Shown here: piece by piece, positions 7,416 to 14,872 of the stretch
How positions within the stretch are numbered: position 1 is the stretch's first letter
Layout: every line of letters begins with the position of its first letter
DNA from: CAXYVX01 sp049297855
GTDB lineage: Bacteria; Patescibacteriota; Saccharimonadia; Saccharimonadales; Saccharimonadaceae
Assembly (NCBI GenBank): GCA_049297855.1
Contig: JBAQVB010000026.1
Span: 1-15,990 of the forward strand
Direction of reading: 5' to 3'
DNA length: 15,990 bases
Program-made: the position numbers and the translations under genes
The notes under the pieces: model-generated
What the model was told of the DNA's origin: nothing
Databases searched by the model: none
The model's input: only the letters and a program-made list of their open reading frames with translations

Positions 7416-8534
7416 CTAATCTAAATATTCGTAAAGTTTTTGCGCACCCGGCAGTTTGCGCAATTTATTAAGGGCTTTACTCTCAATTTGGCGGATACGT
7501 TCACGCGTCACGGCGAATTCAGCGCCGACTTCTTCAAGTGTACGTGGTCGGCCATCCTCCAAGCCAAACCGCATCAAAATGATTTTTCGTTCACGATCCG
7601 GTAACGTACTAACGACGTCTAAAACCTGTTCTTTTAAGAGCTCGTGACTGGCCGCTTCCTCGGGCTTTTTGGTGTGATTATCCTCGATAAAATTACCGAG
7701 TTCGCTCCCCTCGTCATCCTCACTACCACCGATTTGAGCGTCCAAGCTTTGAATATCCTGTTTAATTTTAAAGATATATTTAATTTTATCCGGCTCTTCG
7801 TCCAGCGCTTTAGCTAATTCATCAATAGTTGGCTCGCGGTTCAGCTCTTGGGTTAATTTACGTTGCGTGCGCAGTAATTTGTTAATGGTTTCCACCATGT
7901 GAACTGGGATACGAATGGTGCGAGCCTGATCCGCGATGGCACGAGTAATCGCTTGCCGCACCCACCAAGTGGCGTAAGTGCTAAATTTAAAACCTTTGTC
8001 GGGATCAAATTTTTCCACGGCACGCAATAAACCGGTGTTGCCTTCTTGAATCAGATCCAAAAAATCCAGCCCACGCCCCGAATATCGCTTAGCGATCGAG
8101 ACTACCAGCCGCATGTTCGCCTCGGCCATCTTATCCTTCGGTCGTTTTAGGCGTTTGATTTTGAGCTCCAGTTTAGTCAGTTGTTGGCGATTGGCGTTTT
8201 TTTCACTCGCGAGATTTGGATCAGCTATATGATTTTTTAAATCGGCTGCCTCTTCCTCCGCGGCCGCTAACGGTTCGACATTGGCCACGATTTCATCCGC
8301 CAGTTTAATTTCCTCGTCGTGTTTGAGCAGCGGAATCCGACCAATTTCGCGTAAATAAACACGCACCGAGTCGTCGGTTAGCTCGTTTTGATCGCCCTCG
8401 ACTACCGCGTCATCGGCTATGTCGTCATCTTCCTCTTTTAAATCTTCTAAATTTGGTTCCTCGTCATTCCGATCGTCGCCCGAAATATTCTGGAACAAAT
8501 CGTCATCAGTTTTATTTGTTGTATCGTCTGCCAT
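7416..8534 (-). CDS. rpoD: Primary sigma factor, sigma-70 (RpoD/SigA)
   Basis: A 372-residue group 1 sigma factor that directs RNA polymerase to the -35/-10 promoters seen throughout the window. Region 1.1 is replaced by a strongly acidic N-terminus (1-54). Region 1.2 follows (DSVRVYLREIGRIPLL, 55-70), then a short spacer. Region 2 is canonical: MRLVVSIAKRYSGRGLDFLD (141-160), IQEGNTGLLRAVEKFD, and the -10-reading helix FSTYATWWVRQAITRAI (184-200). Region 3 continues from RTIRIPVHMVETINK (205-219) to about 290. Region 4 contains PDRERKIILMRFGLEDGRPRT (from 312) and the -35-reading helix VTRERIRQIESKALNKLR (342-359). Size is close to Bacillus SigA and much shorter than E. coli RpoD. It has the clearest Shine-Dalgarno in the window (8538-8544) and a predicted leader of about 98 bases. 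Confidence 0.98.
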   Translation of the reverse strand: MADDTTNKTDDDLFQNISGDDRNDEEPNLEDLKEEDDDIADDAVVEGDQNELTDDSVRVYLREIGRIPLLKHDEEIKLADEIVANVEPLAAAEEEAADLKNHIADPNLASEKNANRQQLTKLELKIKRLKRPKDKMAEANMRLVVSIAKRYSGRGLDFLDLIQEGNTGLLRAVEKFDPDKGFKFSTYATWWVRQAITRAIADQARTIRIPVHMVETINKLLRTQRKLTQELNREPTIDELAKALDEEPDKIKYIFKIKQDIQSLDAQIGGSEDDEGSELGNFIEDNHTKKPEEAASHELLKEQVLDVVSTLPDRERKIILMRFGLEDGRPRTLEEVGAEFAVTRERIRQIESKALNKLRKLPGAQKLYEYLD

Positions 8535-8537
8535 TGT

Positions 8538-8544
8538 CCTCCTT
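8538..8544 (-). promoter_or_regulatory. Strong Shine-Dalgarno of rpoD
   Basis: Read on the minus strand, AAGGAGG is followed by ACA and the ATG. This is a near-perfect anti-16S match, though the spacing of 3 bases is short. It shows that the ribosomes of this organism do use Shine-Dalgarno pairing, in contrast to the neighbouring genes. Confidence 0.85.
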
Positions 8545-8545
8545 C

Positions 8546-8573
8546 GTTAAAATTGTGTTTTTTCGTTTTTAAC
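8546..8573 (-). other. Hairpin in the rpoD leader next to the Shine-Dalgarno
   Basis: On the minus strand GTTAAAA (8573-8567) and TTTTAAC (8552-8546) pair perfectly over 7 bp with a 14-base, A-rich loop. The hairpin ends one base before the GAAGGAGG stretch. It is AT-rich and therefore weak; a role in exposing or hiding the ribosome site is only a possibility. Confidence 0.4.
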
Positions 8574-8638
8574 TTTAATAGCTACGGTGCGCTTCTGGGT
8601 GATAAAAATCCTCGAGCCACCAACTCATTGCTAGGATA

Positions 8639-8668
8639 ATTTTAGCATAAAACAGTCTCATTCGTCAA
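8639..8668 (-). promoter_or_regulatory. Sigma-70 promoter of rpoD
   Basis: On the minus strand TTGACG (8668-8663) and TAAAAT (8644-8639) have an 18-base spacer and an extended -10 (TGCTAAAAT). Start is predicted near 8632, giving a leader of about 98 bases. Its -35 region coincides with that expected for the divergent polA promoter. Confidence 0.75.
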
Positions 8669-8682
8669 GCCTTGATGAAAAA

Positions 8683-8691
8683 TGTTATAAT
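8683..8691 (+). promoter_or_regulatory. Extended -10 promoter of polA
   Basis: TGTTATAAT (8683-8691) is a perfect extended -10. There is no consensus -35; 17 bases upstream lies CGTCAA (8663-8668), the complement of the rpoD -35. Six bases separate the -10 from ATG 8698, predicting a leaderless transcript. Confidence 0.75.
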
Positions 8692-8697
8692 AAGTGC

Positions 8698-11364
8698 ATG
8701 GTGAATACTCAATCCGCGCCCAAAACTCTCGTTTTGATCGATGGCAAGTCGGTGTTTTATCGGGGATTTTATGCCATGCCAAATCTGTCAACACGCGATG
8801 GAATGACGACTGGTGGCGTTTATGGTTTTGCGGTATTGGCGTTGGAATTATTTGCGCGTATTAAACCCGATTACGTGGTTGTGGCCTGGGATAAAGCTCA
8901 TACCAACATTCGCCGCCGCTTGAAAATTTCTGATAAATATAAAGCCAACCGTCATCCCGCGCCACCCGAATTTTACGCCCAAATTCCATTGTTGCATGAG
9001 CTTTTAGATGCGCTGAACTGGCCGTTTTACGAGGTGGATGACTATGAGGCCGACGATATAATTGGAACGTTTGATCGCCAAGCAGGGCAGGCCGGTTTGA
9101 ATACGATTATGATCAGTTCGGATTTAGACTTACTGCAATTATTGGACAATAACACCGAGTTGTATGCGCTAAAAAAAGGTTTGTCAAATCTCGAAAAATT
9201 TGATCCGAATAATTTTCGCGCCAAATACGGCATTGACGTGGTGCAATTCGCCGACATGAAGGCCCTCAAGGGTGACGCATCGGATAATATTTCAGGTGTG
9301 CCGGGTATTGGCGAAAAAACTGCCGCGGCTTTGCTTAAAAAGTTCAAAACATTAGATTCCGTCTTTGCGGCGACCAGAGATCCGGATTCCGATATGAAAC
9401 CGGCTGTGCGCCAGAAACTGATCAATGGCGAAAAAAGCGCCCGCATATCGCGTCAGTTGGTGGAAATTTTTCGCGATGCACCACTCAAATTAGATCTCGA
9501 AAAAGCTGATGTGCACAATCTTGATCCAGAGAAATTACACGCTGAATTGACGCGACTCGAATTCACTAGTCTGATTCGCCGGTTGCCCGATTTTATGTTG
9601 AAAGCTTCGGCCGATCCAGCCACTGACGCGCCGAGTCGTTTGGCTGATGTTGCGATTCAAAAATTTCATAATTTATCTGATGTCATGCAGCGCAATTTGT
9701 TCAATAGCCAAATTTTTGTCGCATTCATGGTGGATAATGCAACTGAATCTTCGGCCCAAAAGCAGTCAAAGTTATTTGACGGTAACAGTGCGAAATCGGC
9801 GCCGGACGTCATTGTGAGTCCGTCAAAAACCGAAGCCTATCAGATGAGTTTATCCAATTTTGAAAACCTAAATAACGATAAAGATATTATTACGCATGAC
9901 GCAAAAGTTTTTACGGAACAATTATTAAAGTACGGCGCTCAGCCGAATTTTCGGGTAAAGTTCGATACGCGCTTAGCAATGTTTTTAATAAATTCACTGC
10001 ACACTTCACCCAATTTAGCCACGGCCGTGCACTTCCATGAAACCGATGACGATGGCACGCTTCGTGCGATGACATCCGGCGAAAAGGTTAGTGCAATTTG
10101 GTCGCTTTATGAAACTCAAAAACAAGAGCTAGAAAAGGACGAAAAGTTATTTAAATTAGCTCGCGTCGCCGATTTTCCATTGCAGATCTTGCTAGCGCAA
10201 ATTGAGCAACGTGGTGTTAGATTAAACGTTGAAAAATTACGTAACATGAGCGCCGAATTGGCTAGCGAAATTGCGGTGATCGAACAAACGATTTGGCAAA
10301 TGGCCGGTCACGAATTTAATATTTCGAGTCCAGTGCAACTTTCGGAAGTTCTATTTAAAGAGCTTAAATTGCCGATCGTCGGCATTAAAAAATCGGCGCG
10401 TGGTAATTTTTCTACCGGCCAAAAAGAACTCGATAAATTACATGGTCAGCATCCTATAATTGAGCAAATCGAACAAATTCGCGAGTTGCTAAAATTAAAA
10501 AACACCTACGTGGATGCCCTGCCGAATTTGGTGGACGAAAATAGTTATTTGCACACGACGTTTCGTCAGGACGTTACAGCCACGGGTCGCCTGTCATCGT
10601 CGGCGCCAAATTTGCAGAACATTCCAACACGCAGTGAAAACGGCGCCAAAATTCGCGAGGCTTTCGTGACGACTCCCGGTAAAATTATTTTATCGGCCGA
10701 TTATTCACAATTTGAGTTGCGGCTCGCGGCAGCGCTGGCTCATGACAAAAACATGATTAAAGTTTTTGCGAATGATGACGTAGATATTCACACGACAACA
10801 GCCGCCGAAGCCTTTAACGTGCCGATCGATCAAGTCACACCGACGCAACGCCGTCACGCTAAAGTGATTAATTTTGGCGTGCTCTATGGCATGAGTCCGC
10901 ACGGTTTGGCCGTGGCTACGGGTATGGATTTTCACACCGCCAAACTATTTATCGATCGCTATTTTGCGATTCGACGACCAATTCGAGAGTTTCTGGATGC
11001 GACGATTAAACAGGCGGAGACTAAAGGTTTTGTCGAAACTTTATTTGGCCGACGTCGGCCAACGCCGGACGTGCGCGCTTCTAATTTTATCGTACGCGAA
11101 TCAGCCAAACGTGCTGCTGCTAATATGCCGATTCAGGGCACTGAAGCCGATCTCATGAAAATGGCGATGCTCAAAATCGAACGCGAAATTCCGCGTGCCA
11201 AACAATTTATGCAAATTCATGATTCGATTATGGTGGAATGCTATCCGGCCGATGCGAATGAAGTTACTCGCCAGATGAAACAAATTATGGAAAATATTTA
11301 TCCGGATTTGGGCGTGAGATTACGCGTTGATGTTAAACGTGGCATGACATGGGCTGAATTATAG
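8698..11364 (+). CDS. polA: DNA polymerase I
   Basis: An 888-residue family A polymerase for Okazaki-fragment maturation and gap repair. The 5'-3' exonuclease (flap) domain (about 10-300) has LVLIDGKS (Asp15), DDYEADD (114-120), SSDLDLLQLL (140-149) and KGDASDNISGVPGIGEKTAA (191-210). The middle 3'-5' exonuclease domain (about 320-490) is degenerate: the usual D-x-E motif is not found near VAFMVDNATES (341-351), and the K-Y-D motif reads KVF, so proofreading is probably absent. The polymerase domain is intact: motif A DYSQFE (668-673), motif B RRHAKVINFGVLYG (718-731, Phe at 726) and motif C QIHDS (839-843, Asp842). It is divergent from rpoD and followed after 42 bases by pcrA. Length is slightly below the E. 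coli enzyme. Confidence 0.98.
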   Translation: MVNTQSAPKTLVLIDGKSVFYRGFYAMPNLSTRDGMTTGGVYGFAVLALELFARIKPDYVVVAWDKAHTNIRRRLKISDKYKANRHPAPPEFYAQIPLLHELLDALNWPFYEVDDYEADDIIGTFDRQAGQAGLNTIMISSDLDLLQLLDNNTELYALKKGLSNLEKFDPNNFRAKYGIDVVQFADMKALKGDASDNISGVPGIGEKTAAALLKKFKTLDSVFAATRDPDSDMKPAVRQKLINGEKSARISRQLVEIFRDAPLKLDLEKADVHNLDPEKLHAELTRLEFTSLIRRLPDFMLKASADPATDAPSRLADVAIQKFHNLSDVMQRNLFNSQIFVAFMVDNATESSAQKQSKLFDGNSAKSAPDVIVSPSKTEAYQMSLSNFENLNNDKDIITHDAKVFTEQLLKYGAQPNFRVKFDTRLAMFLINSLHTSPNLATAVHFHETDDDGTLRAMTSGEKVSAIWSLYETQKQELEKDEKLFKLARVADFPLQILLAQIEQRGVRLNVEKLRNMSAELASEIAVIEQTIWQMAGHEFNISSPVQLSEVLFKELKLPIVGIKKSARGNFSTGQKELDKLHGQHPIIEQIEQIRELLKLKNTYVDALPNLVDENSYLHTTFRQDVTATGRLSSSAPNLQNIPTRSENGAKIREAFVTTPGKIILSADYSQFELRLAAALAHDKNMIKVFANDDVDIHTTTAAEAFNVPIDQVTPTQRRHAKVINFGVLYGMSPHGLAVATGMDFHTAKLFIDRYFAIRRPIREFLDATIKQAETKGFVETLFGRRRPTPDVRASNFIVRESAKRAAANMPIQGTEADLMKMAMLKIEREIPRAKQFMQIHDSIMVECYPADANEVTRQMKQIMENIYPDLGVRLRVDVKRGMTWAEL

Positions 11365-11390
11365 TGATCATCGCATCAGTCGGTTAAAAA

Positions 11391-11399
11391 TGCTAAAAT
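11391..11399 (+). promoter_or_regulatory. Extended -10 promoter of pcrA
   Basis: TGCTAAAAT (11391-11399) is an extended -10 identical to that of rpoD. No convincing -35 is visible. The first ATG of the open frame (11398) overlaps this box, so the ATG at 11407 is the likely start. Transcription would begin about 11406, again leaderless. Confidence 0.65.
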
Positions 11400-11406
11400 G
11401 GACGTA

Positions 11407-13629
11407 ATGAATTTAGAAAAAAAGATTTTGAGTGAGCTTAATCCACCACAACTCGAAGCGGTCAAAACGACCAAAGGACCATTATTAATTTTAGCCGGCG
11501 CGGGCAGTGGCAAGACCAAAACTTTAACGCATCGTATCGCGTTCTTGATCGCCCAACACTTAGCGCAGCCATGGGAAATTTTAGCGGTGACTTTCACAAA
11601 TAAAGCGGCCGGAGAAATGCGTGAGCGTTTAGCGGGATTATTGAACCAGGAAAATTCACGTAGTTTTATGCCGTGGATGGGTACGTTTCATTCAATTGCA
11701 GTGCGAATTTTGCGTCAGTTTGGCGAGGAAATTGAGATTCCGCACAACTTTGTGATTCTGGACGAAGGTGATCGTTTATCTCTAGTGAAATCTGCTATGC
11801 GCGAATTGAATATCACGGATCGGCAATATCATCAGCGCGGTTTAGCTAGCCAAATTTCCAACGCAAAAAACCAATTATTAACGTCGAATGATCTGGCTAG
11901 CGCGGCCAAAAGTCCGGCTCAAAAAGTTGCCGCGGAAGTGTTTGCACGTTATGAACGAATACGCAAAAACGCTAAAAGTTTAGATTTTGACGATCTATTG
12001 AATGAAACGGTGCGGTTGTTGTCGACGCGCGAAATGGTGCGCCAGAAACTGCAGCAAAAATTCCGTTACATTTTGATTGATGAGTATCAGGACACAAATG
12101 CGGCGCAATACAAAATGATCAAGTTGTTGTCAAACGAACACAATAACGTTTGCGCGGTCGGTGACGATTGGCAGAGTATTTATTCGTGGCGTGGTGCGGA
12201 TTTCACAAATATTTTGAATTTTCAAAACGATTTTCCGGGCGCGAAAGTTGTTAAATTGGAACAAAACTATCGTTCGACCGAGGCGATTCTGAATGCGGCT
12301 CATAACGTGATTATTCCAAACGAACAGCGCAGCGATAAAAAATTATGGACCGCTCAAAAAGGCGGTCAGCCGGTTCAAATTATCGCGGCACACGACGAGC
12401 AGAACGAGGCGCAAAAAGTTGGTAGCATCATTCAAAGTGAAGTTACACTTGGTGCGCGCCAGTTTCACGATTTCGCCATTTTATATCGAACCAACGCGCA
12501 AAGTCGCGTGTTGGAGGAAAATTTTTTACGTCTCGACGTGCCGTATAAAATAGTCGGCGGTACGCGTTTTTATGATCGCGCCGAAATTAAGGATCTGTTG
12601 GCGTATTTGAAATTTATTTATCAACCATTTGATCAAGCCAGTTTTGTACGGGTTGTGAATGTGCCCAAACGCAGCTTGGGCGAAACTTCAGTCGGCAAAT
12701 TTCTAGCCTTTTGGTCAGACCGCGGCGACTCGATTTTAGAAAGCTTGGCCGAAGTTAACGATGCCAATATAACGTCGCGCGCCAAAAAAGAATTGAAACA
12801 ATTCGGCGCCATGATCGATGCATTACGCGATAAAATTGATGGCGAAAATCCGTTGGCTCCGGCGGAAATATTGGAACAAATTGTCTCGAGAATTGGTTAC
12901 GAAGCTTATTTACGCGCTGAAAATGCCACCGAGATCGCTGAAAGTAAAATCGAAAACGTGCGTGAGTTAATCGGCGTGGCGCAATCATATCTCGATGTGG
13001 CAAGTTTTTTGGAGGATGTCTCGCTAGTTAGCAGTGCGGACGCCAAAAACGACAAAAACGCGGCGACGATGATGACGCTGCACGCCGCCAAAGGTCTGGA
13101 ATTTCCAGTGGTGTTCATGGTTGGTTTGGAGGAAAGCCTTTTCCCAACTGCGCGCGCCGAATACGAGCCGAGCGAATTGGAAGAGGAGCGCCGCTTATGT
13201 TACGTCGGCATGACACGCGCCCGCGAAGAATTATATCTGACGTTTGCCAAGTCGCGCTTTTTGTTTGGCCAACGCAGTTACAATATGCCATCGCGTTTTT
13301 TGAGCGATGTCGATCCGAATTTTGATCGTTTTCAAGTGGCGACATCCGAGTCTGTCAATGAGGAAAATTTTTATGGCGATTTAGCTTTCGTGGATGGAGA
13401 TTCGACGAATCATCGGCTCGCCGCACGCCAACGTTTTGCAAAGACAAATGAAGAACATGTGGTTTACGATGAAGAAAATAACAATAATTTGCAAATTGGC
13501 GATCGAGTGCAGCATCAGATCTTTGGCGTTGGTGTCGTCAAAATTGTTGACGGCAGCGTGATCAAAGTTGACTTTAACGGTAAATTGCGCAATCTTAACG
13601 TTGAATTTGCCCCACTTCAAAAATTGTAA
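11407..13629 (+). CDS. pcrA: ATP-dependent DNA helicase PcrA/UvrD
   Basis: A 740-residue superfamily 1A 3'-5' helicase used in nucleotide-excision repair, removal of recombinase filaments and RNA polymerase conflicts. All helicase motifs are present: Q motif NPPQLEAV (12-19), Walker A AGAGSGKT (30-37), Ia VTFTNKAAGEM, II LIDEYQDTNA, III VGDDWQSIYSWRG, IV EQNYRSTEAIL, V TLHAAKGLEFPVVF and VI LCYVGMTRAREELYL. The last 45 residues (IGDRVQHQIFGVGVVKIV... FAPLQKL) form the Tudor-like C-terminal domain typical of PcrA/UvrD, which contacts RNA polymerase in Bacillus and E. coli. I chose ATG 11407 over ATG 11398, because the latter overlaps the -10 box and adds only three residues. Calling it pcrA or uvrD is a matter of convention. 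Confidence 0.96.
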   Translation: MNLEKKILSELNPPQLEAVKTTKGPLLILAGAGSGKTKTLTHRIAFLIAQHLAQPWEILAVTFTNKAAGEMRERLAGLLNQENSRSFMPWMGTFHSIAVRILRQFGEEIEIPHNFVILDEGDRLSLVKSAMRELNITDRQYHQRGLASQISNAKNQLLTSNDLASAAKSPAQKVAAEVFARYERIRKNAKSLDFDDLLNETVRLLSTREMVRQKLQQKFRYILIDEYQDTNAAQYKMIKLLSNEHNNVCAVGDDWQSIYSWRGADFTNILNFQNDFPGAKVVKLEQNYRSTEAILNAAHNVIIPNEQRSDKKLWTAQKGGQPVQIIAAHDEQNEAQKVGSIIQSEVTLGARQFHDFAILYRTNAQSRVLEENFLRLDVPYKIVGGTRFYDRAEIKDLLAYLKFIYQPFDQASFVRVVNVPKRSLGETSVGKFLAFWSDRGDSILESLAEVNDANITSRAKKELKQFGAMIDALRDKIDGENPLAPAEILEQIVSRIGYEAYLRAENATEIAESKIENVRELIGVAQSYLDVASFLEDVSLVSSADAKNDKNAATMMTLHAAKGLEFPVVFMVGLEESLFPTARAEYEPSELEEERRLCYVGMTRAREELYLTFAKSRFLFGQRSYNMPSRFLSDVDPNFDRFQVATSESVNEENFYGDLAFVDGDSTNHRLAARQRFAKTNEEHVVYDEENNNNLQIGDRVQHQIFGVGVVKIVDGSVIKVDFNGKLRNLNVEFAPLQKL

Positions 13630-13652
13630 AATAGGTGATTTTTTAGTAAAAT
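13624..13652 (+). promoter_or_regulatory. Promoter of the DUF348/G5 wall hydrolase gene
   Basis: TTGTAA (13624-13629) and TAAAAT (13647-13652) have a 17-base spacer. The -35 is made of the last Leu codon and the stop of pcrA. Start is predicted about 13659, giving a leader of about 7 bases. A second -10-like TATGAT (13657-13662) is too close to ATG 13666 to serve this start. Confidence 0.6.
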
Positions 13653-13656
13653 AGGT
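13626..13656 (+). repeat. 11-base direct repeat in the wall hydrolase promoter
   Basis: GTAAAATAGGT occurs at 13626-13636 and 13646-13656, exactly 20 bases apart. The second copy contains the -10 box. Two helical turns of spacing would suit a protein binding one face of the DNA, but chance duplication is possible. Confidence 0.45.
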
Positions 13657-13665
13657 TATGATTCT

Positions 13666-14871
13666 ATGAATAAGGTTCGGATTTACACTAAACGTTTTTT
13701 TAATTCTTCCACGCCCAATAAGGCTATAGCCGCCATGTTTGGCGTGGCGTTTATTGTTGTTGTCGGACTACTCGTGTTAGGGCGAGCTTCTCTGCAGACG
13801 GCTTATCTTAAAAATACGCGGTCCATCACCATCTATGACGATGCCGCACCGTCTAAAACTATTGTCACGCGCTCCAATAACACTGCTACTGTGCTAAAAG
13901 CGGCTGATATTACGGTTAATCCACGCGATCACATTACGTCAACCCTTGACGTTAAAAATCACGCTACAGTGGGCGTTATTAATATAACCAGGGCGCGTCA
14001 TGTGAGCGTGATTGACGGAGCGCGACAGATAGATCTTTTTACGGCAGCGCAAGGCAACGACGAAATTGCCAAAGTGGCACAGCTGCCAATTTTATCGCAT
14101 GACGATACAAAAACGACGCCGTCGACCAATTTGTCTAGTACCGGTGCCGGATTGACTATGACAATCACTCGAGCTAAAACCGTTAATTTATCGCTATACG
14201 GCCACGCGTTAACTTTGCGAACGCAAACTACGACGGTGCGCGACTTTTTGGCGGAAAACAAAATCAAGCTGTCTCAGGACGATACGACGTCGCTCCCACT
14301 GGCGGTGCCAATTACGGATGGCATGAATTTGCAAATTTGGCGTAATGGTTTGCAGACAATTTCGAACGCCGAGGCGGTGGCGTTTACGACGCAAAAAGTT
14401 AATGACGACACTAAGAATGTCGGTTTTGATCAGATTACGACACCCGGCCAAAACGGCCAGCAGACCTGCATTTATCAGGTCAATATGCAGAACGGCCAAG
14501 AAGTTGCACGTAACCAGATTAGTTGTGTAATGAATGTACCACCTGTCACACAGGTCGAGACGATTGGTACTAAAATTAGTTTGCCGGCCGGTTCGCACAC
14601 TGACTGGATGAACGAGGCAGGAATTGCAGCTGGTGATCAAGGTTACGTTAACTATATTTTTTCACACGAATCCGGCTGGCGGCCGAACGCCAGCAACGGC
14701 ACTTATTATGGGTTGGGCCAAACAAATCTCTCAAAATTAACCAGTTCGTGTGGTGCAACCTGGGAGAGTGATCCGATTTGCCAGATTGGTGTTTTTAACA
14801 GTTATGCCGTGTCGCGTTATGGTAGTTGGGCGGCGGCCTATTCCGCATGGACAACGAAGCATTGGTGGTAA
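13666..14871 (+). CDS. Wall hydrolase of YabE/RpfB architecture: DUF348 repeats, G5, lysozyme-fold domain
   Basis: A 401-residue anchored or secreted protein. After a basic N-terminus there is one hydrophobic segment (about 20-40). Three successive ubiquitin-like DUF348 repeats appear (about 52-107, 110-167, 169-226), recognisable by V-x-V-x-D/Y-G starts and D-D-x ends. A G5 domain (about 234-302) contains a Cys268/Cys287 pair. The last 90 residues resemble the lysozyme-like domain of aggregation-promoting factors: GYVNYIFSHESGW with the probable catalytic Glu335, YYGLGQTN (347-354), then SRYGSWAAAYSAW and the terminal HWW; Cys362 and Cys372 may form a disulfide. The domain order matches Mycobacterium RpfB and Bacillus YabE, except for the type of catalytic end. 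Likely role is cleaving glycan strands during growth. rsmA begins one base after the stop. Confidence 0.88.
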   Translation: MNKVRIYTKRFFNSSTPNKAIAAMFGVAFIVVVGLLVLGRASLQTAYLKNTRSITIYDDAAPSKTIVTRSNNTATVLKAADITVNPRDHITSTLDVKNHATVGVINITRARHVSVIDGARQIDLFTAAQGNDEIAKVAQLPILSHDDTKTTPSTNLSSTGAGLTMTITRAKTVNLSLYGHALTLRTQTTTVRDFLAENKIKLSQDDTTSLPLAVPITDGMNLQIWRNGLQTISNAEAVAFTTQKVNDDTKNVGFDQITTPGQNGQQTCIYQVNMQNGQEVARNQISCVMNVPPVTQVETIGTKISLPAGSHTDWMNEAGIAAGDQGYVNYIFSHESGWRPNASNGTYYGLGQTNLSKLTSSCGATWESDPICQIGVFNSYAVSRYGSWAAAYSAWTTKHWW

Positions 14872-14872
14872 A

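Noticed and set aside
8672..8677. TTGATG as -35 of polA
   Set aside because: Only 8 bases from the -10, too close for sigma-70.
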